The notes under the pieces are model-generated. The model ran no database searches and was not told where the DNA came from. It saw only the letters and a program-made list of their open reading frames with translations. A stretch of 64,000 bases of DNA from positions 24,180,432 to 24,244,431 of the forward strand of contig NC_092679.1 in assembly GCF_964355755.1 (NCBI RefSeq), read 5' to 3'. Both the position numbers and the translations under genes were made by a program. Positions within the stretch are counted from its first letter, which is position 1, and each line of letters starts with the position of its first letter. Below, one piece after another: positions 35,101-46,300 of the stretch. The stretch comes from Antedon mediterranea (Eukaryota > Echinodermata > Crinoidea > Comatulida > Antedonidae).

Positions 35101-37377
35101 ATATGATTCCTACCTGGAGCGTCAGGGTAGACAGATACTTTAGCCTGAAATCCTCTATACATCGCACTGCTATCTGTACTGAAAACTACTGTTATTGCGT
35201 TAATAGTTGATATGGTTTTTGGCGGCGTATTAGAACCGCCGAATCTACCAATCATGTCTCCATCACTGTATATAGTTACATAGTCGCAGCATCCTTCAAG
35301 ATCAAAATCGTAGAATTCAACAGACAGCAAACTTCTGACGTGAGTAGTGAATGTCCATTCGATGTACTGGTTGTTTCCATATTGATTTGGATATCCAGGA
35401 GATGATAGGAATTGAGTATCATTCCCACAGAGAAATGGTTTTGTTTCTAAAGAAGGTGCTGAGAAACATTTTTTAATATATTGATTAATTCAAAGGAAGA
35501 CACCTTCGGGAGCCACAACAAGTATCTCCTTAATAGGGGTGTCCCCTGAATAGAAGTCAGGGGACACCCTTATTAAGGGATGTAGGCCTTTTCGCGGAAA
35601 AAACAAACAAACAAATATACCAAAATTAACAATAATTGATTGACACAAGAAATTGTCCCAAAATAAGTTTCCCCGTTCTATTAGTGTTAAAACATATATT
35701 GGCCCTCAATTTTGGGAATGTATCCACGAAGCGTTTAACAAAAGAAAGAATGCAAATAGTACATTTATGCGATAAATTGCCGTGTTCGTGTGTAAATACG
35801 GTATATTTTACCACTATGCTAAATGAGAATTTAATATAAAACCGTGATTCAACAGCCAGCTAGCGCCGGCATATTCAACTGTATTAAGTGTCTGAGGAAT
35901 AATTAAGTTCATAGGCCCTATATCTACTGCAAAAAGATAAAGTTAAAAAATAAGTTATTATATTTATCATTAAATTATAATTATATATTAAAATCTCGGT
36001 TGGGACGACTCATTGTCACAGTACAGGTTTCCTAAAATTATTCCTTGAATTCTATGAAATAAAAATTGGTATATACTTATTTTAAGAAGAATATTTCTTG
36101 AAACAAGAATTCTCTAAAATAGAATTTTTATTTAATTTAAGAAAAATATTGCTTGAAGTAAATATATTTTTACTTGAGCATCTGGGGTATTCTTGGTAAG
36201 AGTAGTATTTAGTACTGATTTCAGACAAAAATATAAAAATTATATACTGCTCAAAACAAGAATGTCTTAATTGAATAAAAAAACATTCACATATCTTGGT
36301 AATAATAATTATTGTTTTGAGAATTGTTATTTCTTACTACGAATTATTTTCCTGATTACAATTTTTTAGATTCTTGGTAAGAATTGTCGGATTCTAAATT
36401 TGTAAGTTAAAAAAGTCTTTTTATTCATTGGGGAAAAATAATATTAACAATACTTACATTGTACTTGTAAACTAGTTGTTCCTTGTTCTTGACCATCACT
36501 AGTAGAGAATACTGCACACAGATACGACATAGCATCCTCTTTAGTGACATTATGAATTATTAAACCAGCTTTACCCTGGAAAGTATCAGCAACCTGGAGC
36601 TCCATACGTGGTTTGAATTCAGGAGTCACTTCACTTCGTACTACCAAATTAGTAATTTCGCTTTCATTGACTCGAGTCCACGAGATATCAACCCCCGTCG
36701 CACTGGTTGGCGTGTAGTCGCATGCCAGTAACGCGTCTGAATTCTCGGGAAATACTTGCACATCACTTATTGTGATCTCTAGTGCAGCAGTCATAGGCAC
36801 TATGGTAAATAAAGAAAATAAAATATTGATATTCAATTTCATGACAATATCAATTTTGAAATTCAATTCGTCATTATTAAAATACTACCGAACTTACCAA
36901 ATGTCCCACTGTATAATATGTGTTTATATATAAATCCAAAGGCAAATTACTGAAAAATGACAATGCTGTGGGTATCAATGGCTGGATCTCAATAGAGATA
37001 CAAAAAAAATGGCGAAAAGCTAAATCAAAACGTATACACAACTATGTAGATTTCATGAAGAAATTATTCGCTTTATCGCCAGTAATAACATGGTTGTCTT
37101 GTATCAACAAATATGTTTTTGATATTTTAGTGTATTAATTGTGTTTGTATAATATATACATTTTATACAGTGGCACATTTGGCAAGTTCGGTAGTATTTT
37201 AATAGTTCGAAATTAAAACAGTAAACACAAGTTAATTAAAAAGAAAAGTATAGTTAAAACATACAACAAAAATCTAAAATAATATTAAAAACGCTTGCTT
37301 ATAAATACATATTGTAAACATTTCTTACCTGTGGCATAGGACACACAGTACAACAAAAGCAGCGTACTGTAACACAT
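26171..37377 (-). CDS. Gene C: type I receptor, Ig-CUB-MAM-linker-ZP-TM
   Basis: Exons in coding order: 37377-37329 (signal peptide, the array copy nearest the gene), 36799-36458 (Ig), 35458-35114 (CUB), 34465-34340 and 33635-33267 (MAM), 32755-32693, 32387-32322 and 30467-30399 (Thr/Ser linkers), 30041-29866, 29647-29247, 28561-28453 and 26918-26732 (ZP), 26331-26171 (TM and tail). Joined phases give exactly 820 residues. The Ig domain has LLACDY, SWTR and DAMSYLCAVF. CUB has SSPGYPNQYGN and CCDYVTIYSDGD, but its usual second cysteine is replaced (YIEW). MAM has CARFHYYMSG and AIVAVDDVYI. ZP ends HCLLSIC and a furin-like RQRRD. The TM is TLMVLSLIVFTIGCIVFITG with a 19-residue tail. ZP modules polymerise extracellularly after cleavage. 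Introns hold two MITEs, a minisatellite and a 5S-SINE. Confidence 0.88.
27276..27817. mobile_element. MITE-like element with TTTAAAGATGT ends (diverged)
   Basis: The left end TTTTAAAGATGTCCCTTG and right end AAGGGACAATACATCTTTAA are inverted copies, with ATTGT missing on the left. They match the ends of the better-kept element at 28791-29094. It lies in gene C's ZP-domain intron, with no coding capacity. Confidence 0.6.
27997..28020. repeat. C-rich homopolymer tract
   Basis: Runs of C broken by single A, within a gene C intron in otherwise AT-rich DNA. On the coding (minus) strand this is a G-run that could form a G-quadruplex. Confidence 0.8.
28791..29094. mobile_element. MITE with CTTAAAGATGTATTGTCCCC terminal inverted repeats
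   Basis: CTTAAAGATGTATTGTCCCC at the left and GGGGAACAATACATCTTTAA at the right are inverted copies about 300 bp apart. The body is AT-rich with no ORF. It lies in the gene C intron between two ZP exons and is the same family as 27276-27817. Confidence 0.85.
30488..30948. repeat. Minisatellite of about 20-bp GTATAAAACACTTAGTATT units
   Basis: About 23 copies of GTATAAAACACTTAGTATTT-like units of 17-21 bp in the gene C linker intron. Variant units recur in the same order (TTGGTATTTTTG at about 30505 and 30709; TTAAAAAACTT at about 30680 and 30904), so the array also has a higher-order period of roughly 0.2 kb. Confidence 0.9.
31355..31713 (-). mobile_element. 5S rRNA-derived SINE (SINE3-type)
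   Basis: Read on the minus strand, 31713-31605 is a diverged 5S rRNA with its internal-promoter region and the conserved segments GGGCCTGGTTAG, CTTGGATGGGAGACC and GGGTGCTGTAT. About 200 bp of unrelated body and a tail rich in ATAAA repeats (left end) follow. That order, 5S head, body, A-rich tail, is the SINE3 layout. It lies in a gene C intron in the same direction as the gene. Confidence 0.85.
32140..32275 (-). repeat. Possible dispersed-repeat 3' end
   Basis: A run of TTTATTTATTTATTTATTA is followed by a non-AT-rich block (GAGGGTAGCCTATCCAGTTC onward) ending about 32275. It looks like the tail and 3' body of a retroelement read on the minus strand. No second copy is present in the window. 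Confidence 0.3.
34085..34240 (-). repeat. Possible retroelement 3' end
   Basis: TTTTATTCAATTCAATAACA followed by TCTCGTGGCCAAAGGCC resembles a minus-strand LINE or SINE 3' end. It sits in a gene C MAM intron and has no coding content. Confidence 0.3.
35527..35580. repeat. 54-bp hairpin
   Basis: TCCTTAATAGGGGTGTCCCC (plus TGA) at 35527-35549 is the reverse complement of 35557-35580 with a single mismatch, around a seven-base ATAGAAG loop. It is in the gene C intron between the Ig and CUB exons. It could be a fold-back transposon remnant. Confidence 0.9.
36877..37202. mobile_element. MITE with about 45-bp terminal inverted repeats
   Basis: TTAAAATACTACCGAACTT at the left and AAGTTCGGTAGTATTTTAA at the right are inverted copies and the match extends about 45 bp inward (ACATTTGG, ACAGTGG). 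The 326-bp element has no ORF. It lies between the Ig exon of gene C and the signal-exon array. Its interior is related to 20350-20460. Confidence 0.88.
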
Positions 37378-40300
37378 TTCTTACCTGTGGCATAGGACAC
37401 ACAGTACAACAAAAGCAGCGTACTGTAACACATTTCTTACCTGTGGCATAGGACACACAGTACAACAAAAGCAGCGTACTGTAACACATTTCTTACCTGT
37501 GGCATAGGACACACAGTACAACAAAAGCAGCGTACTGTAACACATTTCTTACCTGTGGCATAGGACACACAGTACAACAAAAGCAGCGTACTGTAACACA
37601 TTTCTTACCTGTGGCATAGGACACACAGTACAACAAAAGCAGCGTACTGTAACACATTTCTTACCTGTGGCATAGGACACACAGTACAGCAAAAGCAGCG
37701 TACTGTAACACATTTCTTACCTGTGGCATAGGACACACAGTACAACAAAAGCAGCGTACTGTAACACATTTCTTACCTGTGGCATAGGCTACACAGTACA
37801 ACAAAAGCAGCGTACTGTAACACATTTCTTACCTGTGGCATAGGACACACAGTACAACAAAAGCAGCGTACTGTAACACATTTCTTACCTGTGGCATAGG
37901 ACACACAGTACAGCAAAAGCAGCGTACTGTAACACATTTCTTACCTGTGGCATAGGACACACAGTACAACAAAAGCAGCGTACTGTAACACATTTCTTAC
38001 CTGTGGCATAGGACACACAGTACAGCAAAAGCAGCGTACTGTAACACATTTCTTACCTGTGGCATAGGACACACAGTACAACAAAAGCAGCGTACTGTAA
38101 CACATTTCTTACCTGTGGCATAGGCTACACAGTACAACAAAAGCAGCGTACTGTAACACATTTCTTACCTGTGGCATAGGACACACAGTACAACAAAAGC
38201 AGCGTACTGTAACACATTTCTTACCTGTGGCATAGGACACACAGTACAACAAAAGCAGCGTACTGTAACACATTTCTTACCTGTGGCATAGGACACACAG
38301 TACAACAAAAGCAGCGCACTGTAACACATTTCTTACCTGTGGCATAGGACACACAGTACAGCAAAAGCAGCGTACTGTAACACATTTCTTACCTGTGGCA
38401 TAGGACACACAGTACAACAAAAGCAGCGTACTGTAACACATTTCTTACCTGTGGCATAGGACACACAGTACAACAAAAGCAGCGTACTGTAACACATTTC
38501 TTACCTGTGGCATAGGACACACAGTACAACAAAAGCAGCGTACTGTAACACATTTCTTACCTGTGGCATAGGACACACAGTACAGCAAAAGCAGCGTACT
38601 GTAACACATTTCTTACCTGTGGCATAGGACACACAGTACAGCAAAAGCAGCGTACTGTAACACATTTCTTACCTGTGGCATAGGACACACAGTACAACAA
38701 AAGCAGCGTACTGTAACACATTTCTTACCTGTGGCATAGGACACACAGTACAACAAAAGCAGCGTACTGTAACACATTTCTTACCTGTGGCATAGGACAC
38801 ACAGTACAACAAAAGCAGCGTACTGTAACACATTTCTTACCTGTGGCATAGGACACACAGTACAACAAAAGCAGCGTACTGTAACACATTTCTTACCTGT
38901 GGCATAGGACACACAGTACAACAAAAGCAGCGTACTGTAACACATTTCTTACCTGTGGCATAGGACACACAGTACAGCAAAAGCAGCGTACTGTAACACA
39001 TTTCTTACCTGTGGCATAGGACACACAGTACAACAAAAGCAGCGTACTGTAACACATTTCTTACCTGTGGCATAGGACACACAGTACAACAAAAGCAGCA
39101 TACTGTAACACATTTCTTACCTGTGGCATAGGACACACAGTACAACAAAAGCAGCGTACTGTAACACATTTCTTACCTGTGGCATAGGACACACAGTACA
39201 ACAAAAGCAGCGTACTGTAACACATTTCTTACCTGTGGCATAGGACACACAGTACAACAAAAGCAGCGTACTGTAACATATTTCTTACCTGTGGCATAGG
39301 ACACACAGTACAACAAAAGCAGCGTACTGTAACACATTTCTTACCTGTGGCATAGGACACACAGTACAACAAAAGCAGCGTACTGTAACACATTTCTTAC
39401 CTGTGGCATAGGACACACAGTACAACAAAAGCAGCGTACTGTAACACATTTCTTACCTGTGGCATAGGACACACAGTACAACAAAAGCAGCGTACTGTAA
39501 CGCATTTCTTACCTGTGGCATAGGACACACAGTACAACAAAAGCAGCGCACTGTAACACATTTCTCACCTGTGGCATAGGACACACAGTACAGCAAAAGC
39601 AGCGCACTGTAACACATTTCTCACCTGTGGCATAGGACACACAGTACAACAAAAGCAGCGTACTGTAACACATTTCTTACCTGTGGCATAGGACACACAG
39701 TACAGCAAAAGCAGCGTACTGTAACACATTTCTTACCTGTGGCATAGGACACACAGTACAACAAAAGCAGCGTACTGTAACACATTTCTTACCTGTGGCA
39801 TAGGACACACAGTACAACAAAAGCAGCGCACTGTAACACATTTCTTACCTGTGGCATAGGACACACAGTACAACAAAAGCAGCGTACTGTAACACATTTC
39901 TTACCTGTGGCATAGGACACACAGTACAACAAAAGCAGCGCACTGTAACACATTTCTTACCTGTGGCATAGGACACACAGTACAACAAAAGCAGCGTACT
40001 GTAACACATTTCTTACCTGTGGCATAGGACACACAGTACAACAAAAGCAGCGTACTGTAACATATTTCTTACCTGTGGCATAGGACACACAGTACAGCAA
40101 AAGCAGCGTACTGTAACACATTTCTTACCTGTGGCATAGGACACACAGTACAACAAAAGCAGCGTACTGTAACACATTTCTTACCTGTGGCATAGGACAC
40201 ACAGTACAACAAAAGCAGCGTACTGTAACACATTTCTTACCTGTGGCATAGGACACACAGTACAACAAAAGCAGCGTACTGTAACACATTTCTTACCTGT

Positions 40301-43300
40301 GGCATAGGACACACAGTACAACAAAAGCAGCGTACTGTAACACATTTCTTACCTGTGGCATAGGACACACAGTACAACAAAAGCAGCGCACTGTAACACA
40401 TTTCTTACCTGTGGCATAGGACACACAGTACAACAAAAGCAGCGCACTGTAACACATTTCTTACCTGTGGCATAGGACACACAGTACAACAAAAGCAGCG
40501 TACTGTAACACATTTCTTACCTGTGGCATAGGACACACAGTACAACAAAAGCAGCGTACTGTAACACATTTCTCACCTGTGGCATAGGACACACAGTACA
40601 GCAAAAGCAGCGTACTGTAACACATTTCTCACCTGTGGCATAGGACACACAGTACAACAAAAGCAGCGTACTGTAACACATTTCTTACCTATGGCATAGG
40701 ACACACAGTACAACAAAAGCAGCGTACTGTAACACATTTCTTACCTGTGGCATAGGACACACAGTACAACAAAAGCAGCGTACTGTAACACATTTCTTAC
40801 CTGTGGCATAGGACACACAGTACAACAAAAGCAGCGTACTGTAACACATTTCTTACCTGTGGCATAGGACACACAGTACCGCAAAAGCAGCGTACTGTAA
40901 CACATTTCTTACCTGTGGCATAGGACACACAGTACAACAAAAGCAGCGTACTGTAACACATTTCTTACCTGTGGCATAGGACACACAGTACAACAAAAGC
41001 AGCGTACTGTAACACATTTCTTACCTGTGGCATAGGACACACAGTACAACAAAAGCAGCGTACTGTAACACATTTCTTACCTGTGGCATAGGACACACAG
41101 TACAGCAAAAGCAGCGTACTGTAACACATTTCTTACCTGTGGCATAGGACACACAGTACAACAAAAGCAGCGTACTGTAACACATTTCTTACCTGTGGCA
41201 TAGGACACACAGTACAACAAAAGCAGCGTACTGTAACACATTTCTTACCTGTGGCATAGGACACACAGTACAACAAAAGCAGCGTACTGTAACACATTTC
41301 TTACCTGTGGCATAGGACACACAGTACAACAAAAGCAGCGTACTGTAACACATTTCTTACCTGTGGCATAGGACACACAGTACAGCAAAAGCAGCGTACT
41401 GTAACACATTTCTTACCTGTGGCATAGGACACACAGTACAACAAAAGCAGCGTACTGTAACACATTTCTTACCTGTGGCATAGGACACACAGTACAACAA
41501 AAGCAGCGTACTGTAACATATTTCTTACCTGTGGCATAGGACACACAGTACAACAAAAGCAGCGTACTGTAACACATTTCTTACCTGTGGCATAGGACAC
41601 ACAGTACAACAAAAGCAGCGTACTGTAACACATTTCTTACCTGTGGCATAGGACACACAGTACAACAAAAGCAGCGTACTGTAACACATTTCTTACCTGT
41701 GGCATAGGCTACACAGTACAACAAAAGCAGCGTACTGTAACATATTTCTTACCTGTGGCATAGGCTACACAGTACAACAAAAGCAGCGTACTGTAACATA
41801 TTTCTTACCTGTGGCATAGGACACACAGTACAACAAAAGCAGCGTACTGTAACATATTTCTTACCTGTGGCATAGGACACACAGTACAACAAAAGCAGCG
41901 TACTGTAACACATTTCTTACCTGTGGCATAGGACACACAGTACAACAAAAGCAGCGTACTGTAACACATTTCTCACCTGTGGCATAGGACACACAGTACA
42001 ACAAAAGCAGCGTACTGTAACACATTTCTCACCTGTGGCATAGGACACACAGTACAACAAAAGCAGCGTACTGTAACACATTTCTTACCTGTGGCATAGG
42101 ACACACAGTACAACAAAAGCAGCGCACTGTAACACAATTCTCACCTGTGGCATAGGACACACAGTACAGCAAAAGCAGCGCACTGTAACACATTTCTTAC
42201 CTGTGGCATAGGACACACAGTACAACAAAAGCAGCGTACTGTAACACATTTCTTACCTGTGGCATAGGACACACAGTACAACAAAAGCAGCGCACTGTAA
42301 CACATTTCTTACCTGTGGCATAGGACACACAGTACAACAAAAGCAGCGCACTGTAACACATTTCTTACCTGTGGCATAGGACACACAGTACAGCAAAAGC
42401 AGCGTACTGTAACACATTTCTTACCTGTGGCATAGGACACACAGTACAACAAAAGCAGCGTACTGTAACACATTTCTTACCTGTGGCATAGGACACACAG
42501 TACAACAAAAGCAGCGTACTGTAACACATTTCTTACCTGTGGCATAGGACACACAGTACAACAAAAGCAGCGCACTGTAACACATTTCTCACCTGTGGCA
42601 TAGGACACACAGTACAACAAAAGCAGCGCACTGTAACACATTTCTCACCTGTGGCATAGGACACACAGTACAACAAAAGCAGCGTACTGTAACACATTTC
42701 TTACCTGTGGCATAGGACACACAGTACAACAAAAGCAGCGTACTGTAACACATTTCTTACCTGTGGCATAGGACACACAGTACAACAAAAGCAGCGTACT
42801 GTAACACATTTCTTACCTGTGGCATAGGACACACAGTACAACAAAAGCAGCGTACTGTAACACATTTCTTACCTGTGGCATAGGACACACAGTACAACAA
42901 AAGCAGCGTACTGTAACACATTTCTTACCTGTGGCATAGGACACACAGTACAACAAAAGCAGCGTACTGTAACACATTTCTTACCTGTGGCATAGGACAC
43001 ACAGTACAGCAAAAGCAGCGTACTGTAACACATTTCTTACCTGTGGCATAGGACACACAGTACAGCAAAAGCAGCGTACTGTAACACATTTCTTACCTGT
43101 GGCATAGGACACACAGTACAACAAAAGCAGCGTACTGTAACACATTTCTTACCTGTGGCATAGGACACACAGTACAGCAAAAGCAGCGTACTGTAACACA
43201 TTTCTTACCTGTGGCATAGGACACACAGTACAACAAAAGCAGCGTACTGTAACACATTTCTTACCTGTGGCATAGGACACACAGTACAACAAAAGCAGCG

Positions 43301-46300
43301 TACTGTAACACATTTCTCACCTGTGGCATAGGACACACAGTACAGCAAAAGCAGCGTACTGTAACACATTTCTTACCTGTGGCATAGGACACACAGTACA
43401 ACAAAAGCAGCGTACTATAACACATTTCTTACCTATGGCATAGGACACACAGTACAACAAAAGCAGCGTACTGTAACACATTTCTTACCTGTGGCATAGG
43501 ACACACAGTACAACAAAAGCAGCGTACTGTAACACATTTCTTACCTGTGGCATAGGACACACAGTACAACAAAAGCAGCGTACTGTAACACATTTCTTAC
43601 CTGTGGCATAGGACACACAGTACCGCAAAAGCAGCGTACTGTAACACATTTCTTACCTGTGGCATAGGACACACAGTACAACAAAAGCAGCGTACTGTAA
43701 CACATTTCTTACCTGTGGCATAGGACACACAGTACAACAAAAGCAGCGTACTGTAACACATTTCTTACCTGTGGCATAGGACACACAGTACAACAAAAGC
43801 AGCGTACTGTAACACATTTCTTACCTGTGGCATAGGACACACAGTACAGCAAAAGCAGCGTACTGTAACACATTTCTTACCTGTGGCATAGGACACACAG
43901 TACAGCAAAAGCAGCGTACTGTAACACATTTCTTACCTGTGGCATAGGACACACAGTACAACAAAAGCAGCGTACTGTAACACATTTCTTACCTGTGGCA
44001 TAGGACACACAGTACAACAAAAGCAGCGTACTGTAACACATTTCTTACCTGTGGCATAGGACACACAGTACAACAAAAGCAGCGTACTGTAACACATTTC
44101 TTACCTGTGGCATAGGACACACAGTACAACAAAAGCAGCGTACTGTAACACATTTCTTACCTGTGGCATAGGACACACAGTACAACAAAAGCAGCGTACT
44201 GTAACACATTTCTTACCTGTGGCATAGGACACACAGTACAGCAAAAGCAGCGTACTGTAACACATTTCTTACCTGTGGCATAGGACACACAGTACAACAA
44301 AAGCAGCGTACTGTAACACATTTCTTACCTGTGGCATAGGACACACAGTACAACAAAAGCAGCATACTGTAACACATTTCTTACCTGTGGCATAGGACAC
44401 ACAGTACAACAAAAGCAGCGTACTGTAACACATTTCTTACCTGTGGCATAGGACACACAGTACAACAAAAGCAGCGTACTGTAACACATTTCTTACCTGT
44501 GGCATAGGACACACAGTACAGCAAAAGCAGCGTACTGTAACACATTTCTTACCTGTGGCATAGGACACACAGTACAACAAAAGCAGCGTACTGTAACACA
44601 TTTCTTACCTGTGGCATAGGACACACAGTACAACAAAAGCAGCATACTGTAACACATTTCTTACCTGTGGCATAGGACACACAGTACAACAAAAGCAGCG
44701 TACTGTAACACATTTCTTACCTGTGGCATAGGACACACAGTACAACAAAAGCAGCGTACTGTAACACATTTCTTACCTGTGGCATAGGACACACAGTACA
44801 ACAAAAGCAGCGTACTGTAACATATTTCTTACCTGTGGCATAGGACACACAGTACAACAAAAGCAGCGTACTGTAACACATTTCTTACCTGTGGCATAGG
44901 ACACACAGTACAACAAAAGCAGCGTACTGTAACACATTTCTTACCTGTGGCATAGGACACACAGTACAACAAAAGCAGCGTACTGTAACACATTTCTTAC
45001 CTGTGGCATAGGACACACAGTACAACAAAAGCAGCGTACTGTAACGCATTTCTTACCTGTGGCATAGGACACACAGTACAACAAAAGCAGCGCACTGTAA
45101 CACATTTCTCACCTGTGGCATAGGACACACAGTACAGCAAAAGCAGCGCACTGTAACACATTTCTCACCTGTGGCATAGGACACACAGTACAACAAAAGC
45201 AGCGTACTGTAACACATTTCTTACCTGTGGCATAGGACACACAGTACAGCAAAAGCAGCGTACTGTAACACATTTCTTACCTGTGGCATAGGACACACAG
45301 TACAACAAAAGCAGCGTACTGTAACACATTTCTTACCTGTGGCATAGGACACACAGTACAACAAAAGCAGCGCACTGTAACACATTTCTTACCTGTGGCA
45401 TAGGACACACAGTACAACAAAAGCAGCGTACTGTAACACATTTCTTACCTGTGGCATAGGACACACAGTACAACAAAAGCAGCGCACTGTAACACATTTC
45501 TTACCTGTGGCATAGGACACACAGTACAACAAAAGCAGCGTACTGTAACACATTTCTTACCTGTGGCATAGGACACACAGTACAACAAAAGCAGCGTACT
45601 GTAACATATTTCTTACCTGTGGCATAGGACACACAGTACAGCAAAAGCAGCGTACTGTAACACATTTCTTACCTGTGGCATAGGACACACAGTACAACAA
45701 AAGCAGCGTACTGTAACACATTTCTTACCTGTGGCATAGGACACACAGTACAACAAAAGCAGCGTACTGTAACACATTTCTTACCTGTGGCATAGGACAC
45801 ACAGTACAACAAAAGCAGCGTACTGTAACACATTTCTTACCTGTGGCATAGGACACACAGTACAACAAAAGCAGCGTACTGTAACACATTTCTTACCTGT
45901 GGCATAGGACACACAGTACAACAAAAGCAGCGCACTGTAACACATTTCTTACCTGTGGCATAGGACACACAGTACAACAAAAGCAGCGCACTGTAACACA
46001 TTTCTTACCTGTGGCATAGGACACACAGTACAACAAAAGCAGCGTACTGTAACACATTTCTTACCTGTGGCATAGGACACACAGTACAACAAAAGCAGCG
46101 TACTGTAACACATTTCTCACCTGTGGCATAGGACACACAGTACAGCAAAAGCAGCGTACTGTAACACATTTCTCACCTGTGGCATAGGACACACAGTACA
46201 ACAAAAGCAGCGTACTGTAACACATTTCTTACCTATGGCATAGGACACACAGTACAACAAAAGCAGCGTACTGTAACACATTTCTTACCTGTGGCATAGG

